Source of the DNA: Oscillospiraceae bacterium
GTDB lineage: Bacteria; Bacillota; Clostridia; Oscillospirales; Acutalibacteraceae
Assembly: GCA_029013165.1 (NCBI GenBank)
Contig: JAQXMV010000019.1
Span: forward strand, 1 to 11,670
DNA length: 11,670 nucleotides
Reading direction: 5' to 3'
Shown here: positions 6,213-11,670 of the stretch, piece by piece
Layout of the letters: each line of letters begins with the position of its first letter
How positions within the stretch are numbered: position 1 is the first letter of the stretch
The notes under the pieces: generated by a model
Told to the model about the DNA's origin: nothing
What the model saw: only the letters and a program-made list of their open reading frames with translations
The model's database searches: none
Position numbers and translations under genes: made by a program

Positions 6213-7411
6213 GCCAAAAGAAGAAAAATCCGCGCCGCGGCTATCTTTTCAGATGTGTGACCGTCAATACATTGCTGAACCTGCTGAAGAAAAAATACAT
6301 GACCGAAAACAATGTCACACTGGAGGTCAGAAAGCCCGAACATAAGGCCTTTTTGCTGATTGCCAACCACACCGAGGCGGCCGATCCCGGCTATGAGATG
6401 GTGGCCACCAAGCGATATCTGCGTTTTGTGGCCAGCGACCACACCCTCCGAATGAAAATGGGCTGGGTCTTCAAGTATATCGGCGGCGTCATTGTCAAGC
6501 ACAGGGAAAGACCTTCCTCGGAACTGACGAGTGAGATCATTGACAACTTAAAGGCGGGAATACCCGTGGGACTGCACGCCGAGGGCGCCATGTCTGTCAA
6601 CGGACAGACAGGCTTTGTCTCCGAGCACACCGGTCAGTTGGTCAAAGATTCCGGTGCGGCTCTGGTGACCTACCGTTTTGTCGGCGGTTATCTGCGCAAG
6701 CCCCGCTGGGCGGAAAGCCCGAGAAAGGGACCGATCAAAGGAGAGTTTGTGGCTGAATACTCTCCCGAGGAGCTGGCCAAGCTCAGCGCCCATGAGATCA
6801 CTGAACTGATTCGCCGGGACATTTATGTCAACGCCTACGAGCGTCAGAGAGAGAATCCCGAGGATTACAGCGGAGATAATCTTGCGGAATGTGTGGAGCG
6901 TGTACTCTATCTTTGCCCCGAATGCGGCAAGGTGGGCACCCTGCACAGTCACGGCAATTTCCTGGAGTGCGACTGCGGCTATAAGGTCGAGATGCAGAGC
7001 GACGGATTTTTCCACGACACGGGCAAGGGACTTCATTATGACAATGTGCTGGACTGGGATATGTGGCAGAGAGCCCGGTGGAAAGAAAGGGTACTTGCCG
7101 CTGCTGAGGGCGAGCTGATCTTCTCCGAGGAAAACATGACTGTGCGCACCGTAGGCGATGAGGGCGACACGGTGCTGACGGAAAAAGGTAAGCTGAGCCT
7201 TTGCCAGGATCGGTTCGAGGTGGATCTCGGTGACGGCAGTGAGGTCTGTGTGATCCCGATGAAGGAAGTCAAGCAGGTCTCTCTGGCAGGCAAGGAAGCC
7301 CTGCTTTTGGTCGGCGGCGGTCACTATTTTGATATTCGGCCGGCAAGACCTGCTTCCCCAAATAAGTATATTGCTGCCTGGCGTTATCTTACAGGCAGGG
7401 AGTATTATTGA
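6209..7411 (+). CDS. PlsC-like acyltransferase with zinc-ribbon and beta-rich C-terminal extension
   Basis: A 400-residue protein. Residues about 1-205 are a PlsC/LPLAT-type glycerophospholipid acyltransferase domain with the H-x4-D catalytic block NHTEAAD (H54, D59) and the glycerol-phosphate-binding EG block HAEGAMS (E125-G126). It likely moves an acyl group onto a lyso-phospholipid or similar acceptor at the inner membrane face, although no clear membrane span is seen. After a linker comes a four-cysteine zinc ribbon, C-P-E-C (236, 239) and C-D-C (254, 256), then a Trp/Arg-rich segment (about 281-296) and a beta-rich tail (about 300-380) that may be a PH-like or lipid/protein-binding module. 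Typical PlsC proteins are about 200-260 residues, so the tail is an addition. The ATG lies inside the ligase stop (ATGA), with AAGGAG eight bases upstream. The acceptor molecule is unknown. Confidence 0.85.
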   Translation: MSQKKKNPRRGYLFRCVTVNTLLNLLKKKYMTENNVTLEVRKPEHKAFLLIANHTEAADPGYEMVATKRYLRFVASDHTLRMKMGWVFKYIGGVIVKHRERPSSELTSEIIDNLKAGIPVGLHAEGAMSVNGQTGFVSEHTGQLVKDSGAALVTYRFVGGYLRKPRWAESPRKGPIKGEFVAEYSPEELAKLSAHEITELIRRDIYVNAYERQRENPEDYSGDNLAECVERVLYLCPECGKVGTLHSHGNFLECDCGYKVEMQSDGFFHDTGKGLHYDNVLDWDMWQRARWKERVLAAAEGELIFSEENMTVRTVGDEGDTVLTEKGKLSLCQDRFEVDLGDGSEVCVIPMKEVKQVSLAGKEALLLVGGGHYFDIRPARPASPNKYIAAWRYLTGREYY

Positions 7412-7441
7412 TCGTGTAAGGTAATATTTGATGAATATAAA

Positions 7442-7492
7442 GGACGGAGCCCATGCGCAAACTGCGTTGGCTCCGTCCGGATTTTTATATTT
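7442..7492 (+). terminator. Terminator between the convergent ligase/acyltransferase and capA/yfhO operons
   Basis: GGACGGAGCC (7442-7451) pairs perfectly with GGCTCCGTCC (7469-7478) around a 17-base loop, and on the plus strand GGATTTTTATATTT follows. It lies 31 bases after the acyltransferase stop. In the minus direction the following CTTTATATT is only moderately T-rich, so it may also stop yfhO transcription, less surely. The rest of 7412-7534 holds no gene. Confidence 0.85.
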
Positions 7493-7534
7493 GTCGGTAT
7501 TTCCGATGATATCACTGCTGAAAAACTGATACTT

Positions 7535-9661
7535 TTATGGCTGGTTTTCCATAGTGTTGATCCCGGATTTTTTTAGGCTTTTTTTCTTGTTTTCCGCCAG
7601 CAGAAAAAGCACGCTCAGGGCCATGGCAGCAAGACTGACGGCAAAACCGGCCTTGATGCCCGGGATGGTGTATTTCATGGTGATCTCATGCTCGCCGGCG
7701 GTGATATAGGCACTGCAGAGATATCTAGCCGCCTTGTGTACTTCTGTCTCATGGCCGTCAATATAAATCTTCCAGCCCCCGTCGTAGGGGATCGTGGTCA
7801 GAAGAACTCCGTCTCTTTCACAGTCGATTCTGCCCTCGATGCGGTCAGTGCCAAAGTCGGTGATAAGAAGTCCGCTTTTCTTCAGCCGGTCACATTCTGC
7901 GGCAAAACTCTCGCTCTCTTCCAGACGAACCGCGTTCCACAGGGCGGTCTGAGATTCCGCTCCGGCTTCATAGTCGCTCAGGTCAAAGGTGAGGACTTCT
8001 TCACGGGAGAGAAAGGCAAGGGGCAGGGCGTTGCTGTTGACCGTTATGCTTTCGCCGCCCTTTTCCAGTATGTACCGTATGCCGAAAAGCGCATTGGTGA
8101 TCTCCGACTGATCGTAATAGGTGCTGACATTTCTGGCATATCTCGGCAGACCCAGTCCCTGGAAAAAATCGTAGGCGTCAGCGGACATAGTGGAGGAATA
8201 ATAGCAAATGCCGTTATAGGAATATTGCTGGGGATAGTTGTTTTTCTTTTCATCGGCAAATTCCATTCGCACAAAGGCGTCCTTGTCATCAAGAGCCGTG
8301 AATTCCTCCATTTTTTCGTCAAAACGCCGCAGGGAACTGACATTGGAGGCCCAGATCTGTTCCGTGTGTTCATGGATAAAATCGCAAACCGCGCCCTTTT
8401 TGTCTTTGAGAATCAGATCGGCGATATTCTCGGAATTAAAGGCAAAGACCGCATTGAGTCCCACGCCGGCAATCATGAGAGCCGCCAGGGCGTTGCAGAG
8501 GCTTTTTTTCATGCGGATGCTGTTGATTCCCTCGGCGGCTAAACTCAGCAGCAGAAAAATTGACAGAAAGCTCTGCCGCGCCGGAAGCTGATTGGGAAAA
8601 TGAAAGCCGTGCCAGATGAACTCGCCGAGATTGATGCTCATGGAAAGGAACAGGAAGCTCATGAAAAGAAAGCTCAAAAGACGCTTGCGCCGATCTGCGC
8701 CGGAAAAAAGCCAATAGCCGATCATCAGTCCCAGAGGAATCAGGGAGCAGTAAAGATTCGGTTCGCCGTATTCAAGAGAGATCTTTTGAAAAGGCAGGAA
8801 ACGCAAAAGAAAATCCTTTAATGTATAGATGATCTCGACATTTCTGTCAAAGCCCATGTCGCTGGCCGCCGTCAGGGAGAGAGCCTTTGCTGTGGGGATC
8901 AGAAGCACCGCCGCCGAAGCGCCGGCCAGAAGAGAGGCCGTCCCAAAGCGCAGGCAGTGACGAAAGCGCTCTTTCGCCGTTGTCTTTTGGCTGAAAATCA
9001 GATAGAGGAAATAAAGCACCGAAAAGATGCAGACCATATAGGCGAGATAAAAGCATGTCCAGACCGTGAGAAACAGCGCGATGAGATAGATGTGGCTTTT
9101 TCCGCGGTGGATCAGTGTCTCAATGCCCAGCGCCACCAGGGGCAAAAGCAGGATCACATCCAGCCACATGAGCTGATTAATGAAGGCCAGCACATAACCG
9201 CTCAGCGCCCATGCGCAGGAGAGTGCGACGAAAAGCGACAGTCTGCCGCGGCTCTTTCTGCCGGGATAAAGACAGATCAGACGCAGACAAAACAGCAGTC
9301 CGCACAGAGCAATTTTGAGCATAACCAGCACATTGATGCCGGCAATCCGCATACTATCGGGCAGAATATAAATCAGAAGCCACAGGGGACTGCTGGTATA
9401 ATAGGCGCTCTGCGCCCAGAGGTTAAAGCCGAGGGCGCCGGAAAAGCTGTAGAAGAGCTCACCCTTTTTCAGCGCCTGCGCCATATTCTGAAGCATGGGA
9501 TAATACTGAGAAAAGCCGTCCATGCTGCACAGAGTATGCGGTCCGAGGGGTGCGATTCCCCGCAGGATATAGCACACCAAGACGATAAAGCAGGGTATGA
9601 GAAAGGAATATGCCATGGCGGTCTTATCCTCGCTGAGAAAGGCTTTGCTTTTTTCTTTCAA
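7535..9661 (-). CDS. YfhO-family polytopic membrane protein (GT-C-like)
   Basis: A 708-residue membrane protein of the bacterial YfhO family. About eleven hydrophobic spans occupy residues 17-407, an extracytoplasmic domain follows (about 410-667), and a last span lies at 668-689 before a basic tail. Family marks seen are the acidic loop motif DGFSQYYP (D48, Q52) after the first span and PYDGGWKIYIDG (625-636) in the outer domain. YfhO proteins have a GT-C-type fold; in Bacillus subtilis YfhO takes part in adding sugars to lipoteichoic acid. A role in sugar transfer from a lipid carrier onto a surface polymer is therefore inferred. It is shorter than many YfhO proteins, which are often over 800 residues. 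The start is TTG: AAGGAGG (9670-9676) sits eight bases before it, while the next ATG (9614-9616) has only a poor site. It lies 30 bases after capA and is probably co-transcribed. Confidence 0.86.
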   Translation of the reverse strand: MKEKSKAFLSEDKTAMAYSFLIPCFIVLVCYILRGIAPLGPHTLCSMDGFSQYYPMLQNMAQALKKGELFYSFSGALGFNLWAQSAYYTSSPLWLLIYILPDSMRIAGINVLVMLKIALCGLLFCLRLICLYPGRKSRGRLSLFVALSCAWALSGYVLAFINQLMWLDVILLLPLVALGIETLIHRGKSHIYLIALFLTVWTCFYLAYMVCIFSVLYFLYLIFSQKTTAKERFRHCLRFGTASLLAGASAAVLLIPTAKALSLTAASDMGFDRNVEIIYTLKDFLLRFLPFQKISLEYGEPNLYCSLIPLGLMIGYWLFSGADRRKRLLSFLFMSFLFLSMSINLGEFIWHGFHFPNQLPARQSFLSIFLLLSLAAEGINSIRMKKSLCNALAALMIAGVGLNAVFAFNSENIADLILKDKKGAVCDFIHEHTEQIWASNVSSLRRFDEKMEEFTALDDKDAFVRMEFADEKKNNYPQQYSYNGICYYSSTMSADAYDFFQGLGLPRYARNVSTYYDQSEITNALFGIRYILEKGGESITVNSNALPLAFLSREEVLTFDLSDYEAGAESQTALWNAVRLEESESFAAECDRLKKSGLLITDFGTDRIEGRIDCERDGVLLTTIPYDGGWKIYIDGHETEVHKAARYLCSAYITAGEHEITMKYTIPGIKAGFAVSLAAMALSVLFLLAENKKKSLKKSGINTMENQP

Positions 9662-9691
9662 GGCCGTGTCCTCCTTGTGCGTTGCTTTGTT

Positions 9692-11029
9692 TTATCCTGC
9701 GTCGGGTTTCGGCAGAGAAGAGAGATAGGCGTTGCATTTCTTTTCTCCCTGTCCCACCAGTTCCATCGTTCTTTCATAGGAAGCCTTGGCAAGGCTCAGG
9801 CCGTTGCTTGTTTTGTTCAGTCCCAGCTCATCGGCTCGCTCATCCAGGTTGCCCTGCAGGGGCACCACGGCATGGATCTGCCGGCCGCCCTGAGAATAGA
9901 GATGCACCCAGGTGGGGATCGCTTTGACGCTGTCAAAGGTGACGGTGCCGTCGCTGTATTTGGAAAAGGTCATCTCGAAGATCAGTCCGTCCTCGGTGTG
10001 ACCGGTTTTCAGACTCATGTAGTTTCTTCTCTGATTGGAGACCAGATTTCCCATGGAATAGACGCAGACGGTTTTGTGCTTGCCGTCGGTGGAGGTGATC
10101 AGGTCGATGGGCTGAACCACATGAGGGTGGCCGCCGATGATGACATCGACGCCCATGTCGCAGAGCTTTTGGGCAATGGCTTTCTGGTTCTCATCGGGAG
10201 AAAGCTGATATTCGTTACCCCAGTGGAGATAGACGGCGATCACATCGGCTCCCTGCTTTTTCATCTGTGCCATGGCTTCTTTCAGCTCGCTGTAGAAGTT
10301 ATCGAGCTTGCTGTAATTGAAAGAATTGATCAGGGGTGCCGTTTCGGTGTCCAGCACCAGACCGTTGAGTGCCTTTCGGCCCTCGGTGGTCGGCGTTTCG
10401 TAGGTATAGCAGGCGATCCCGAAACGGATGCCCTTGACATCGGAAAGAATCCATGTTTTTTCCTGCTGATTTTTTCTCGAGCCCACATGGTCGAGAGCCG
10501 CCTTGTCGATGATCTCCAGGGTGCGTTTGACGCCGGGGCCGTTGGTGTCATAGGCGTGGTTGTTGGCTGTCAGCAGGCAGTCTACACCGGCATTTTTCAG
10601 GGAAGTGACGATGGAATCGGGAGAATTGAAGCGGGGAAAGCCGCTGTAATTTCTGCCCTGGGTGCCGCCGAGAGTCGTCTCCAGGTTCGCTACGAAATAG
10701 TCGCAGCCCTCCATGACGCTTTCGCTGTAGGTAAAAAGATGATCGAAGTTATAGCTGCCGTCGCTCTCCCGTGCATTCTGATAGATCGGCACATGGATCA
10801 GCACATCGCCGGCGCTTCTGACGGTCACCGTGGAGGTTAAGCTGGGCGCCGCAGGCGCCGTGGTAGCTTCTGCGGTGGTGACAGCGGTGGCTGTCGCGTC
10901 GGCGGCAGCATCATCAGGGGGCGTAATGCGGTAATTCTCACCGATGAAAAAGACTGCGCACAGACACAGTGCAAGAGCGACAAAGGCGGTGAGAGCCGTC
11001 GCAAAAGTTCTTTTTGTTTTTGTTTTCAT
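9692..11029 (-). CDS. CapA-family (PGA_cap) membrane-anchored metallophosphatase-like protein
   Basis: A 445-residue protein of the CapA/PgsA (PGA_cap) family. A single N-terminal span (about 9-30) after a basic start should anchor it with the bulk outside. Residues 38-65 are an Ala/Thr/Asp-rich linker of low complexity. The domain from about 68 carries the family's calcineurin-like blocks: AGDVLIH (D75, H79), NLETTLGG (N115, E117), TANNHAYD (N157-H158), HWGNEY (H269), GGHPHVVQP (H301, H303) and SMGNLVSNQ. Family founders take part in poly-gamma-glutamate capsule synthesis or export, but no other pgs/cap gene is nearby, so the polymer is unknown. Many genomes use CapA relatives in other envelope roles. 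The ATG has GGAG nine bases upstream. It is the first gene of a likely two-gene operon with the YfhO protein. Confidence 0.92.
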   Translation of the reverse strand: MKTKTKRTFATALTAFVALALCLCAVFFIGENYRITPPDDAAADATATAVTTAEATTAPAAPSLTSTVTVRSAGDVLIHVPIYQNARESDGSYNFDHLFTYSESVMEGCDYFVANLETTLGGTQGRNYSGFPRFNSPDSIVTSLKNAGVDCLLTANNHAYDTNGPGVKRTLEIIDKAALDHVGSRKNQQEKTWILSDVKGIRFGIACYTYETPTTEGRKALNGLVLDTETAPLINSFNYSKLDNFYSELKEAMAQMKKQGADVIAVYLHWGNEYQLSPDENQKAIAQKLCDMGVDVIIGGHPHVVQPIDLITSTDGKHKTVCVYSMGNLVSNQRRNYMSLKTGHTEDGLIFEMTFSKYSDGTVTFDSVKAIPTWVHLYSQGGRQIHAVVPLQGNLDERADELGLNKTSNGLSLAKASYERTMELVGQGEKKCNAYLSSLPKPDAG

Positions 11030-11056
11030 GCAGATCGTCTCCGGACTTTATTTTTT

Positions 11057-11091
11057 CAACTTAGTATATCATTTTATAGGATTCGTTACAA
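11057..11091 (-). promoter_or_regulatory. Sigma-70-type promoter of the capA-yfhO operon
   Basis: On the minus strand TTGTAA (11086-11091), a 17-base spacer and TATACT (11063-11068) form a good promoter, placing the transcript start near 11057 and giving a leader of about 28 bases. The -35 box overlaps one of two directly repeated TGTAAC units (11085-11090 and 11101-11106, spaced 16 bases), which could be a regulator site. Confidence 0.7.
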
Positions 11092-11137
11092 TAGTAATTT
11101 GTTACAGTATTCTTAAGTTTAGGCAATAATAATGTAA

Positions 11138-11467
11138 CTTTGCTTTGTCGGTGATGAACCGATAGGCTTTCTCTACGGTAAAATCGACAGGGAGGGACAC
11201 AGAGGTTCCGTACGACCCGGATGGGGATATGTGATGGAGTTTTATGTTCAACCGAAATACAGGCGGCAGGGTTACGGAAGAAAAATGTATCAACACTTGG
11301 AAAGCATTTTTTCGGGAAAAGGGGTAACGAATATCTGGCTGACTGCCGATCCCGTTACGGGTGAGCCCTTTTGGACGGCCATGGGCTTTTTCAATAGTCA
11401 AGAAAAATCCGCAGAAAACGGTTTATACATATTTGAAAAGTTTGGCGTTCAAGAACGGAAAACATAG
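11138..11467 (+). pseudogene. 5'-truncated GNAT N-acetyltransferase remnant
   Basis: The C-terminal half of a GNAT-fold acetyltransferase. The clear part has the acetyl-CoA-binding block VQPKYRRQGYGRKMYQHLE (motif R-x-x-G-x-G) and the later FWTAMGF block, ending at a TAG at 11465-11467. GNAT-like coding continues upstream of the first start codon in the same frame: VGDEPIGFLYGKID is encoded from about 11147. That frame runs back to a TAA at 11135-11137 with no ATG, GTG or TTG between. The first possible starts are GTG 11231 and ATG 11234, inside the fold, where they would give a protein of at most 79 residues against about 140-170 for the family. The first strands and helices are therefore missing, and the capA promoter region lies directly upstream. 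It reads as a decayed or deletion-truncated gene. A frameshifted N-terminal part is not visible. Confidence 0.72.
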
Positions 11468-11531
11468 TGGTGAATGGTCTTGCGGTTGATAGCAGATTGA
11501 AACAGTAACTGAAACTCATAGCAAAAGCAAA

Positions 11532-11551
11532 AGCAGAGCTGCGGCTCTGCT
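11532..11551 (-). terminator. Possible terminator for a gene beyond the right edge
   Basis: A perfect 8-bp stem AGCAGAGC (11532-11539) with GCTCTGCT (11544-11551) closes a 4-base loop. On the minus strand it is followed by TTTTGCTTTTGC, so it could end a minus-strand gene entering from the right. On the plus strand no T tract follows, so it does not look like the terminator of the GNAT remnant. Confidence 0.5.
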
Positions 11552-11565
11552 CAGACTGTCGATAA

Positions 11566-11581
11566 ATGCGCCCGAGCGCAT
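11566..11581. repeat. Short inverted repeat
   Basis: ATGCGC (11566-11571) pairs with GCGCAT (11576-11581) around CCGA. No T tract follows on either strand. Its role is unknown; it sits between the two stronger hairpins of the right edge. Confidence 0.4.
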
Positions 11582-11635
11582 AGTGATCATCTATCAGAAA
11601 AAATGGAATAAATCAAGTTTCTGCTTTCAAGATCA

Positions 11636-11670
11636 TTTCAGCGACATGGTATCGAACCATGTCGCTGAAA
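11636..11670. repeat. Perfect 15-bp inverted repeat at the window end
   Basis: TTTCAGCGACATGGT (11636-11650) and ACCATGTCGCTGAAA (11656-11670) pair perfectly around ATCGA. The right arm ends at the last base of the window, so the stem may be longer. It could be an intrinsic terminator stem whose T tract lies outside, an operator, or the end of a mobile element. The visible bases do not decide between these. Confidence 0.6.

Noticed and set aside
6548..7324. A 258-codon minus-strand open frame within the acyltransferase gene
   Set aside because: It mirrors the real gene, shows no family motif and no ribosome site.
8957..10840. A 627-codon open frame on the plus strand antisense to the capA and yfhO genes
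   Set aside because: It runs opposite to two genes with clear family motifs, its product has no recognisable domain, and long antisense open frames arise from the codon bias of GC-rich third positions.

Overview
The window looks like chromosomal sequence from a Gram-positive anaerobe of the class Clostridia, probably an Oscillospiraceae/Ruminococcaceae-type gut bacterium. This is inferred from strong AGGAGG ribosome sites, Sec signal peptides of the MKKxLxxLMA...AGA type, a BspA-like leucine-rich secreted protein with fibronectin type III domains, YfhO and CapA family envelope proteins, moderate GC and GC-rich intergenic hairpins. No rRNA, tRNA, CRISPR array, transposase or phage gene was seen.

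Layout. At the left, on the minus strand, is a YebC-family protein (165-905) with a good promoter and a terminator. Next come about 630 non-coding bases with a run of at least eight hairpins (981-1350) and the terminator of the next gene. Two minus-strand secreted proteins follow: a leucine-rich repeat/FnIII protein (1537-2712) and a calcineurin-like metallophosphoesterase (2942-4225). Three stacked hairpins separate them, so they are probably separate transcripts. A 295-base divergent spacer then leads into a plus-strand two-gene operon: an AMP-forming acyl-CoA/acyl-ACP synthetase (4521-6212), translationally coupled by an ATGA overlap to a PlsC-like acyltransferase (6209-7411) that carries an added zinc-ribbon and beta-rich tail. 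A hairpin terminator lies between this operon and the convergent minus-strand pair: a CapA-family protein (9692-11029) followed 30 bases later by a YfhO-family membrane protein that starts at TTG (7535-9661). At the right edge is a GNAT acetyltransferase remnant that has lost its N-terminal part, then three inverted repeats.

How the genes may work together. The ligase and acyltransferase form a plausible acyl activation and transfer unit, similar in logic to the fused Aas enzyme of proteobacteria but split and in the reverse order. The CapA-YfhO pair is probably an envelope polymer or glycosylation operon. The phosphoesterase and leucine-rich protein are exported and act outside the membrane. 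The most unusual points are the zinc-ribbon acyltransferase coupled to its ligase, the hairpin cluster at 981-1350, the decayed GNAT gene and the perfect 15-bp inverted repeat at the right end. No wholly new system is proven by the sequence.
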